Made by a program: the position numbers and the translations under genes. This document shows, one piece after another, positions 1-5,418 of a stretch of DNA of 5,564 nucleotides (positions are counted from its first letter, which is position 1; each line of letters opens with the position of its first letter). The notes beneath the pieces are model-generated. The model searched no databases. It saw only the letters and a list, made by a program, of their open reading frames with translations, and was not told the DNA's origin. Source of the stretch: Prevotellaceae bacterium (GTDB lineage Bacteria; Bacteroidota; Bacteroidia; Bacteroidales; Paludibacteraceae); NCBI GenBank assembly GCA_031270565.1, contig JAISXJ010000167.1, positions 1-5,564 on the forward strand. The letters run 5' to 3'.

Positions 1-41
1 AAACAATATATTTTTAGAACAAAAAAAACTGCCCCAAAATT

Positions 42-58
42 ACTTTTGAGACAGCCTC
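42..58. mobile_element. Possible terminal inverted repeat of an insertion sequence that lies to the left of the window
   Basis: Read on the minus strand, this segment is GAGGCTGTCTCAAAAGT. It resembles, from memory, the ends of IS1182-like and related transposase elements (GAGG-TGTCTCAAAA type), which are common in Bacteroidota and Firmicutes. The orientation would place the element body leftwards, off the window, with its outer edge near base 58. The adjoining bases 1-41 are A/T-rich, with a run of eight A, and show no reading frame. Neither the transposase nor the opposite end is visible, so this could equally be a dispersed repeat or a remnant. Confidence 0.35.
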
Positions 59-70
59 TTATTCACATTT

Positions 71-85
71 TGTCCCTGCGGGACA
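71..85. repeat. Short perfect palindrome (6-bp stem, 3-nt loop), REP-like
   Basis: TGTCCC (71-76) and GGGACA (80-85) are exact inverted copies around a TGC loop, and a G-T wobble could extend the stem by one pair. It is the only G/C-rich spot in an otherwise A/T-rich, gene-free stretch. It lies between the IS-end-like sequence and the tandem repeat cluster. As a transcript it would form a compact hairpin, but no T-run follows on either strand, so a normal intrinsic terminator is unlikely. A REP-type dispersed palindrome is the best guess. Confidence 0.5.
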
Positions 86-94
86 GCATTATTC

Positions 95-208
95 ATTCCT
101 TCATTCCTTCATTCCTTCAATTCTCAATTCTCAATTCTCAATTATTCACTATTCACTATTCACTATTCGTTATTCACTACTAACTACACTCTAATAACTA
201 CACTCTAA
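95..208. repeat. Cluster of four adjacent short tandem repeats (8-, 7-, 7- and 14-bp units)
   Basis: Four repeat families follow one another. ATTCCTTC occurs three times (95-118). AATTCTC occurs three times plus a partial AATT (119-143). ATTCACT occurs five times (144-178), with the fourth copy altered to ATTCGTT. After two bases, TAACTACACTCTAA occurs twice, exactly (181-208). Units are multiples of about seven and the families share ATTC or ACT cores, which suggests one class of heptamer-like repeat that has diversified. The arrangement recalls the short tandemly repeated repetitive (STRR) sequences known from cyanobacteria. No open frame crosses it convincingly. It ends 9 bases before the -7 promoter box at 218. 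Confidence 0.9.
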
Positions 209-217
209 AAAAAGGCG

Positions 218-225
218 TATCTTTG
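218..225 (+). promoter_or_regulatory. Bacteroidetes-type -7 promoter element for the BASS transporter gene
   Basis: TATCTTTG matches the Bacteroidetes sigma-70 -7 consensus TAnnTTTG at every defined position. Transcription would begin around 229-233, leaving a purine-rich leader of roughly 11-15 nt before the ATG at 244. No TTG or TTTG is present at the -33 position. That region falls inside the second copy of the 14-bp repeat. The TTG at 223-225 is part of this box, which argues against using it as the start codon. Confidence 0.6.
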
Positions 226-243
226 TCCGGAAAAAAAGAAAAG

Positions 244-1158
244 ATGCGGATAATTATCAAAATACTAAAAGAGTGGACTTTGCCTGTGGCTATGGTGTTC
301 GGCATTGCCGGATACAGGTGGTTTGGTGCATTGTCGTCGCTGATACCGGCGCTGATTTTTATGATGTTGTTGCTAACTTTTTGTAAGCTGGATCTTGCAC
401 GATTGCGCCCAACAAAATTGCATCTGTGGTTACTGTTAATTGAAATTGTTGGCAGCGTAGGACTATTCTATGCCTTAGTGTTGTTCGACAGAACGGTGGC
501 GCAGGCAGTAGCGCTTTGCGTGATAGCGCCTACGGCGACCGCCGCCTCAGTGGTTGCAGGAAAATTGCGGGGAAATGTGGGTATGGTAGCTTCATTTACA
601 CTCTTTGCAAACTTTGCCGTAACGATAGCAGTGCCGTTGTTTTTTCCACTGATGTCCGAAAAACAGGCTGATGTGGCATTTTGGCAGACGTTTTTTTATA
701 TCGTCAAAAAAATAGTGCCTCTGGTAATATGTCCTTTCCTGTTGGCGTTGGTGTTAAGAAAATGGCTCCCCAAATTGAACACACGCTTAATATCCGTCAA
801 TGGTGTGGCATTCTATCTATGGGCGTTAGCGCTGGTGATTGTGATTGCACAGACGGTGCAACGGATGGTTGAAACACCTTTTGAGGGATATGTCATGTGT
901 TGGATTGCTGTTGGCTCTCTGATAATTTGCCTGCTGCAGTTTCTCTTAGGGTGGCGTATCGGCAAGCATTACGGCGAGCGCGTCGCCGGAGGACAGGCGC
1001 TCGGACAAAAAAATTCCATATTAGCTATCTGGATGGCTCACGCCTATCTGCATCCTCTGGCAGCCCTTGGACCGGGGTTTTACGTGTTGTGGCAAAACAT
1101 TATAAATTCATGGCAACTCTACCGACAGCGGCAAGAACAGCACAATAACAGTAAATAA
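244..1158 (+). CDS. Bile acid:sodium symporter (BASS/SBF) family transporter
   Basis: This 304-residue integral membrane protein has about nine hydrophobic segments (approx. residues 12-46, 60-80, 86-105, 112-136, 152-171, 184-203, 216-236 and 255-287, some holding two helices). The arrangement fits the BASS fold, in which secondary transporters move organic anions with sodium across the cytoplasmic membrane. Two conserved-looking polar stretches, APTATAASVV (95-104) and GQALGQKNSILAIW (250-263), lie where the unwound crossover helices 4 and 9 bind sodium and substrate in ASBT-like proteins; this placement is inferred. The substrate cannot be read from sequence. The ATG at 244 is preferred because the in-frame TTG at 223 is the promoter -7 box. 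The gene is monocistronic and converges with mrp across a 38-nt gap. A distant relative in the AEC carrier group is the main alternative. Confidence 0.8.
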   Translation: MRIIIKILKEWTLPVAMVFGIAGYRWFGALSSLIPALIFMMLLLTFCKLDLARLRPTKLHLWLLLIEIVGSVGLFYALVLFDRTVAQAVALCVIAPTATAASVVAGKLRGNVGMVASFTLFANFAVTIAVPLFFPLMSEKQADVAFWQTFFYIVKKIVPLVICPFLLALVLRKWLPKLNTRLISVNGVAFYLWALALVIVIAQTVQRMVETPFEGYVMCWIAVGSLIICLLQFLLGWRIGKHYGERVAGGQALGQKNSILAIWMAHAYLHPLAALGPGFYVLWQNIINSWQLYRQRQEQHNNSK

Positions 1159-1178
1159 CGCCTTACGATTGCCGGCGC

Positions 1179-1207
1179 AAAAACATGCTTCATTCTTCAC
1201 GAAGCAT
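1179..1207 (-). terminator. Candidate intrinsic terminator of the four-gene operon, overlapping the end of mrp
   Basis: On the minus strand, ATGCTTC (1207-1201) and GAAGCAT (1191-1185) form a perfect 7-bp stem around a 9-nt loop. They are followed by one G and five T (1183-1179). The mrp stop codon (1199-1197) sits within the loop. The stem is only moderately G/C-rich and the T-run is short, so termination may be partial. The plus-strand side lacks a T-run, so I see no clear terminator for the converging transporter gene. Confidence 0.55.
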
Positions 1208-2252
1208 TATACCCGCTTATTTTCTTTGCCAGCTCAATGAAAAGAGCGCCTGACGGACTGTCGTCGTCGGCTGCAACAGGCTGTCCTGCGTCGCCACTTT
1301 CGCAAAGACTTTGAACAATGGGTATTTGTGCCAAAAGAGGAACGTTCAACTCTGCCGCCAGTTGCTTGCAACCTTCCTTTCCAAAGATATAATAACGATT
1401 CTCAGGTAATTCGGCAGGCGTAAACCACGCCATATTCTCAATAAGCCCTATAATCGGTATCCCGATTTTATCGTTCTGATACATCTGTATTCCCTTACGC
1501 GCATCAGCCAGCGCCACCTGCTGAGGCGTGCTCACCACAATAGCGCCGTCAAGACGAATGGTTTGTACAAGCGTCAGGTGAATGTCTCCTGTGCCGGGCG
1601 GCATGTCCAGAATAAGAAAATCAAGCGCCCCCCACAATCCATCGGTCAGCAGTTGCTTGAGCGCATTACCCGCCATCGCGCCACGCCAGACAAGCGCCGT
1701 GTCGGGAGAAACAAAGAAGCCTATCGACAACAGTTTAATGCCGAATTTTTCCACCGGCACAATATATGTACGTCCCTCAATCTCCTCCGAAACAGGACGC
1801 GCATCTTCCACACCGAACATTTTCGGCTGCGAAGGTCCGTGAATATCCGCATCAAGCAATCCCACGCGATATCCCAGTCTGCTTAGCGCAACAGCCAGAT
1901 TAGCCGCTACCAGCGACTTGCCAACGCCCCCCTTTCCCGAGGCGACCGCAATAATGCGCCTGACCTCCGGTAAAGGTTTTTCTGTTTCTGCCGGAGGCGG
2001 AATTTTTACGGAGATATGCCCCTGAATATCTGCTTTGGAATCAACATAACTCAAAATTGCCTGTTCGCAGGCTTTCACCAGCGACCGTATAAAAGGGTCA
2101 TTCTTTTTCTGTATTAATAAAGAAAAACTAATTTTGTTGCCCTCGATGCGTATATCATCTTCGACCATACCTGCCGACACCACATCCTGCCCGCTGCCCG
2201 GATAACGCACATGGCTTAATGCTTCAAGAATTTGTCTGGGAGAATATGCCAT
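1197..2252 (-). CDS. mrp: Mrp/ApbC family iron-sulfur cluster carrier ATPase
   Basis: This 351-residue cytosolic P-loop ATPase belongs to the Mrp/ApbC/Nbp35 group, which carries Fe-S clusters to apoproteins. A MIP18/DUF59 domain fills about residues 4-85. The ParA-like NTPase domain follows, with a deviant Walker A SGKGGVGKS (105-113), DADIHGPSQP (134-143) and the Walker B/switch segment LDMPPGTGD (215-223). The usual CxxC that bridges the cluster in ApbC-type proteins is absent: the region after ENMAWF (272-277) has only Cys295. The start is ATG 2252, giving MAYSPRQ; the frame stays open to 2432, but that extension lies inside patatin coding sequence and has no Mrp similarity. The gene is last in the operon, 34 nt after the patatin stop, with no visible promoter of its own, and is followed by a hairpin terminator. 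Confidence 0.93.
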   Translation of the reverse strand: MAYSPRQILEALSHVRYPGSGQDVVSAGMVEDDIRIEGNKISFSLLIQKKNDPFIRSLVKACEQAILSYVDSKADIQGHISVKIPPPAETEKPLPEVRRIIAVASGKGGVGKSLVAANLAVALSRLGYRVGLLDADIHGPSQPKMFGVEDARPVSEEIEGRTYIVPVEKFGIKLLSIGFFVSPDTALVWRGAMAGNALKQLLTDGLWGALDFLILDMPPGTGDIHLTLVQTIRLDGAIVVSTPQQVALADARKGIQMYQNDKIGIPIIGLIENMAWFTPAELPENRYYIFGKEGCKQLAAELNVPLLAQIPIVQSLCESGDAGQPVAADDDSPSGALFIELAKKISGYNAS

Positions 2253-2286
2253 AATGGAATGAATATTATTTTTAAGGTGAATACTG

Positions 2287-3108
2287 TTAGAATAAACGTG
2301 CTTTGTCGAATGTTTCAACGGCAGCCTGATAGCCGATGTCAAAAATTTCCTGTCCTTTTGATTTCTCGAACATACCATAGTTGCGCGCCTTAACAGGCTC
2401 GACAACCAAGTCGCACACCTGTTTCTCCGCAACCGTGTTTGCCTGTATGGTCAGATGATATACGCGCTCGGCGATGTCCTTGATATTGCTGATACGTCCT
2501 TGATTAATAATAGGATTAACGTGTACGCCTATTAATGTCCGGCACAGTGGACGGATAATTTGGGCGGGCATATTGCAAAATATACCGCCGTCCACATACA
2601 TCTTGCCGTTGATTTCTGCGGGTGTCAACACAACAGGAACACTTGACGAGGCTATAATCTTATCGATAAGCGTACCTGTATGAAAATACACATTCACGCC
2701 CTCAACAAGTTCTGTGGCATTAATAATAACGGGCATTTTCAACTCTTCAAACGTACGGGCTTTCATAAAGGACTCTAGCAGGGAGGCGAATCTGTGATTG
2801 GACATCAGCCCTTTTCCGGTAGTAATCCCCAGACTGACATAATGAAAATAACCTGATTCCCTCAGAAACCGGCAAATCTCTTTCGGTGTGTGTCCGTCGG
2901 CGTAAAGCGCACCGGCAATAGCGCCCGCGCTCACGCCGGAGATGATATTGGGCGCCCAGCCGCGTTCTTCCATTGCCTGTATCACGCCAAGGTGGGCTAT
3001 CCCTTTGACACCTCCTCCACTCAGCGACAAGCCAATACGATGCACATATTGCGTGTCTCCAAGTTCGCTGGGATGGATATGCTCCGAATAAATGTTATTC
3101 ATACACAT
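2287..3108 (-). CDS. Patatin-like phospholipase family protein
   Basis: This 273-residue alpha/beta hydrolase of the patatin/RssA-like group is predicted to hydrolyse acyl esters of membrane lipids. The oxyanion loop GGGVKG (31-36), the nucleophile elbow GVSAG with Ser60 (58-62) and the second dyad member Asp173 in DGG (173-175) are all present, so it should be active. There is no signal peptide or membrane span, and it lacks the long C-terminal barrel of secreted outer-membrane patatins of Bacteroidota, so a cytosolic location is inferred. The start is ambiguous: GTG 3111, ATG 3108 and ATG 3102 are in frame. ATG 3108 is chosen because it forms TGATG with the stop of the upstream protease gene, a layout suited to translational coupling. 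Natural substrate unknown. Confidence 0.9.
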   Translation of the reverse strand: MCMNNIYSEHIHPSELGDTQYVHRIGLSLSGGGVKGIAHLGVIQAMEERGWAPNIISGVSAGAIAGALYADGHTPKEICRFLRESGYFHYVSLGITTGKGLMSNHRFASLLESFMKARTFEELKMPVIINATELVEGVNVYFHTGTLIDKIIASSSVPVVLTPAEINGKMYVDGGIFCNMPAQIIRPLCRTLIGVHVNPIINQGRISNIKDIAERVYHLTIQANTVAEKQVCDLVVEPVKARNYGMFEKSKGQEIFDIGYQAAVETFDKARLF

Positions 3109-4712
3109 CACTGCTTTGTGCCGCCTAACAGTTCGACGGCGCGTTGCACCGTTACATCATTTTGATTGAGAAAGGGGAAAAAGCCTTCATCATTGAAGAT
3201 GTTCCGAATGATATAGGCGTACAGCTGCCTTTCGATAAAGGTACGCGATTTGCGTTTTTGCTCCATTGTGCCGATGACATTTTTCTTTGCGCCCTCTGCC
3301 GCTACAAGGTCGAACAGTTGTTGTGATTCCAGATAGCTTTCGAGTGCCTGCCACGAATTGCAGGCTTTAAGTCTGGCGCGATTCTGTTCGGTGTAACGTA
3401 ATGCAAACTGATAAATGATGCCGGCGTTGACCAGCTCTGAGAAATAGTGTGTGATACCGCTGCTGTCGCGAGGCACAAAAATATCGGGCATAATACCTCC
3501 CCCGCCATACACTGTCCGTCCGCCAACGGTCTTGTAAACGGTTGTATCATTTTGGCGAATACTGTCCTGTGAGTAAAATTCGCCGTGCAGGTATCGTTGC
3601 CACAGGTCGGCGTCATATTCGGAAAGGCGTCCCCGCTCATAAGGTTTTTGGATGCAGCGTCCCGACGGCGTATAATAGCGTGCTACGGTTATTCTCACAG
3701 CTGAACTGTCTTTCAGGGTAACCTGATGCTGCACCAGTCCCTTGCCAAAGGAGCGTCTTCCAACAATTTGACCGCGATCGTTGTCCTGTATCGCTCCTGC
3801 GAAAATCTCGCTGGCGGAGCCTGAAAATTCATCAATAAGTACTACCAACGGTATCGTCTGACAGGAGCCTGTTCCATTGGCGTATGAATCGGTGCGGGCA
3901 TAATGATTCCCTTTAATATAAACCATTAAATCACCCTCTTGCAAAAATTCGTTCAGCATATTGATTGCCGCATCAAGATAGCCGCCTGCATTACCGCGCA
4001 AATCTATAATTAACTTGCTTGCACCTTCAGAACGCACTTTGGCAATGCCGTTAAGAAATTCCTGATAGGTGGTTATGCCGAATTTATTCACCGAAATAAA
4101 TCCGATATTTGGCGCAATCATACAAGCGACATCAATGCTTTTCACGGGAATATCTCCTCTGGTAACGGTAAAAGAGAGAATTTTAGGGGTGTTCCGCCTG
4201 ACGATACCCACTGTTATTTTTGTGCCTCTCTCGCCGCGAAGTGTTTTCATCACCCGTTCATTGTTGAGTGTTTTCCCCACGAATGTCAACCCGTCAACCG
4301 ACACAATACGGTCTCCGGCAAGCAGTCCTGCCAGTTCGGAAGGACCACCCGAAATAACATCCACGACATATACCGTGTCATTTTGAATATTAAACTGTAC
4401 GCCGATACCGCCAAAACTGCCGCTCAGCTCATCGTTGGTAACTTGCAGATCGGCAGCCGGAATGTACGCCGAATGAGGGTCAAGTTGCGAGAGAATGGTT
4501 GGAATCACTGCCTCGGCGATGCTGTCAATCGAGATGGAATCCACGTACAGTTTATCAATAATCTGCACGACCTCAGTGATTTTATTTTCTTCGGTACGCC
4601 CAAAAGGCGACTTCATTCTGTTCCCTGTCTCCAGTCCGGCGTAGAAATTACCGGTTACAATGCCCAGTGCAAGTGTTGCAGCGGCAATAAGAATCCATGT
4701 TGCTTTTTTCAT
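3108..4712 (-). CDS. S41 family C-terminal processing peptidase (CtpA/Prc-like)
   Basis: This 534-residue envelope serine protease would cleave proteins from their C-termini in the periplasm. Residues 1-27 form a signal peptide or N-terminal anchor (MKK, then a hydrophobic stretch at about 5-20) without a lipobox. A short helical region precedes a PDZ domain (about 85-175, with GGIGVQF at 101-107), which in this family gates substrate access. The S41 core follows, with LRGNAGG (238-244) and the catalytic pair Ser299 (in GSASE) and Lys324 (in SFGKG), spaced 25 residues as in E. coli Prc. GGIMPDIFVPRD (404-415) closes the core. A C-terminal extension of about 120 residues, predicted helical, has no motif I recognise. 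The gene starts 11 nt after the dCMP deaminase stop and overlaps the patatin start by one base. Substrates cannot be inferred. Confidence 0.93.
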   Translation of the reverse strand: MKKATWILIAAATLALGIVTGNFYAGLETGNRMKSPFGRTEENKITEVVQIIDKLYVDSISIDSIAEAVIPTILSQLDPHSAYIPAADLQVTNDELSGSFGGIGVQFNIQNDTVYVVDVISGGPSELAGLLAGDRIVSVDGLTFVGKTLNNERVMKTLRGERGTKITVGIVRRNTPKILSFTVTRGDIPVKSIDVACMIAPNIGFISVNKFGITTYQEFLNGIAKVRSEGASKLIIDLRGNAGGYLDAAINMLNEFLQEGDLMVYIKGNHYARTDSYANGTGSCQTIPLVVLIDEFSGSASEIFAGAIQDNDRGQIVGRRSFGKGLVQHQVTLKDSSAVRITVARYYTPSGRCIQKPYERGRLSEYDADLWQRYLHGEFYSQDSIRQNDTTVYKTVGGRTVYGGGGIMPDIFVPRDSSGITHYFSELVNAGIIYQFALRYTEQNRARLKACNSWQALESYLESQQLFDLVAAEGAKKNVIGTMEQKRKSRTFIERQLYAYIIRNIFNDEGFFPFLNQNDVTVQRAVELLGGTKQ

Positions 4713-4723
4713 TTAAAAACGTC

Positions 4724-5143
4724 TTATTCCTCTAACATCAATGTTTCCACGCCTGCTTTCCGTAAGAGTTCAATGCCGTCTATGATGCGGTAATTCTCGC
4801 CATAGACCACTCTCACGATACCCGCCTGAATAATCAGTTTGGCACATTCTATGCACGGTGATGCTGTTACGTAAAGTGTTGCGCCTTCGCTGCTGTTACT
4901 CGACCGTGCAATTTTGGTGATAGCATTTGCCTCCGCATGAAGCACGTATGGCTTCGACACGTTATCGGCATCTTCGCACTGATTTTCAAATCCCGAAGGC
5001 GTTCCGTTATAGCCATCGGAAATTATCATTTTGTCTTTCACCAGCAATGCGCCTACTTTGCGCCGATTGCAATAGGAATTTTCCGCCCATATACGTGCCA
5101 TTCGCATATATCGTCTGTCCAGAATCAACTGTTTGGAATCCAT
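4724..5143 (-). CDS. Deoxycytidylate (dCMP) deaminase
   Basis: This 139-residue zinc-dependent enzyme of the cytidine/deoxycytidylate deaminase family is predicted to convert dCMP to dUMP, the substrate of thymidylate synthase. The HAE motif (His69, Glu71) supplies one zinc ligand and the proton-shuttling glutamate. PCIEC (96-100) supplies Cys97 and Cys100. The upstream SYCNRRKVGALLVKD (23-37) and GYNGTPSGFENQCE (44-57) match the nucleotide-binding region of ComEB-type dCMP deaminases and separate it from tRNA adenosine or free-cytidine deaminases. ATG 5143 is preferred over the in-frame TTG at 5176, which lies inside an inverted repeat just after the predicted transcription start. It is the first gene of the operon and has an exact TAnnTTTG box upstream. 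Confidence 0.92.
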   Translation of the reverse strand: MDSKQLILDRRYMRMARIWAENSYCNRRKVGALLVKDKMIISDGYNGTPSGFENQCEDADNVSKPYVLHAEANAITKIARSSNSSEGATLYVTASPCIECAKLIIQAGIVRVVYGENYRIIDGIELLRKAGVETLMLEE

Positions 5144-5164
5144 AAATGAAGTTTGTCGGTTTTT

Positions 5165-5180
5165 GATATTTTGCAATATC
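5165..5180. promoter_or_regulatory. Inverted repeat in the dCMP deaminase leader (possible operator or leader hairpin)
   Basis: GATATT (5165-5170) and AATATC (5175-5180) are perfect inverted copies separated by TTGC. They lie between the predicted transcription start of the minus-strand operon (about 5190) and its ATG at 5143. The stem is A/T-rich, so a stable RNA hairpin is doubtful and a protein-binding site is at least as likely. The same two hexamers recur around the divergent promoter at 5332. Confidence 0.35.
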
Positions 5181-5195
5181 TGTTTATTGTGGTCG

Positions 5196-5203
5196 CAAAA
5201 TTA
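5196..5203 (-). promoter_or_regulatory. Bacteroidetes-type -7 promoter element for the minus-strand operon
   Basis: On the minus strand the bases read TAATTTTG, an exact match to TAnnTTTG. Initiation would fall near 5188-5192 and give a leader of about 45-50 nt before ATG 5143. A TTG at -33 is missing; only a T-rich stretch (minus strand CATTTTC, about 5219-5225) lies there. This would drive the dCMP deaminase, protease, patatin and mrp genes, since no comparable box was found inside the operon gaps. Confidence 0.55.
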
Positions 5204-5311
5204 GTGGATTTTTACGAGAAAATGTGTTACCTCTCAAAACTGGGTTAAGAAAAAATGTTTATGACGCTGTTGCATGTGCGAAGACGCATGGTGAGAAAGC
5301 ACGAGAAGAAT

Positions 5312-5354
5312 CCAATATCTGAAATTTTCTGTAACTTTGTCGTCTGATATTCGG
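5312..5354. promoter_or_regulatory. Imperfect inverted repeat bracketing the nitroreductase promoter box (possible operator)
   Basis: CCAATATCTGA (5312-5322) and TCTGATATTCGG (5343-5354) pair as inverted arms with one mismatch and one extra base. They enclose the -7 element at 5332-5339. A dimeric regulator bound here would block RNA polymerase directly, which is a common layout for repressors; that role is inferred from position only. No adjacent regulator gene is visible. Confidence 0.3.
5332..5339 (+). promoter_or_regulatory. Bacteroidetes-type -7 promoter element for the nitroreductase gene
   Basis: TAACTTTG matches TAnnTTTG exactly. Transcription would begin near 5343-5347 and leave an untranslated leader of about 75 nt before ATG 5419, longer than for the other genes here. 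No TTG is found at the -33 spacing. A three-codon frame (ATG AAT AAA TAA, 5360-5371) lies in the leader. Confidence 0.5.
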
Positions 5355-5418
5355 TAAGTATGAATAAATAAGCCCTGTCCTGTTAACTGTATTTGGTAAA
5401 AATAAAACTTCAAAATAT

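Noticed and set aside
55..70. Similarity of CCTCTTATTCACATTT to the Tn5 mosaic end
   Set aside because: There are three mismatches in 16 bases and the sequence continues into unrelated A/T-rich DNA. Chance similarity is more likely than a transposon end or adapter remnant.
95..208. CRISPR array
   Set aside because: Units are only 7-14 bp and directly adjacent, with no unique spacers and no cas genes nearby.
223..243. TTG start extending the transporter by seven residues
   Set aside because: The TTG is the last three bases of an exact -7 promoter box, so it would lie upstream of the transcript start. ATG 244 follows directly and begins a normal N-terminus.
1563..1886. Plus-strand frame beginning MYKRQ, opposite mrp; the MYKRQ-like string recalls translated Nextera adapter
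   Set aside because: It is a shadow of the mrp coding strand. The underlying bases are ordinary mrp sequence and do not match the adapter, so there is no sign of contamination here.
2253..2432. 60-residue N-terminal extension of Mrp
   Set aside because: Its first part overlaps patatin coding sequence in another frame and the residues show no domain character. ATG 2252 gives the standard Mrp N-terminus.
5144..5176. TTG start extending the dCMP deaminase by eleven residues
   Set aside because: The TTG lies within the leader inverted repeat, and ATG 5143 gives a normal family length of 139 residues.
5277..5288. Small hairpin TGCG-AAGA-CGCA in the divergent region
   Set aside because: A 4-bp stem without conserved context or T-run is too weak to call as a feature.
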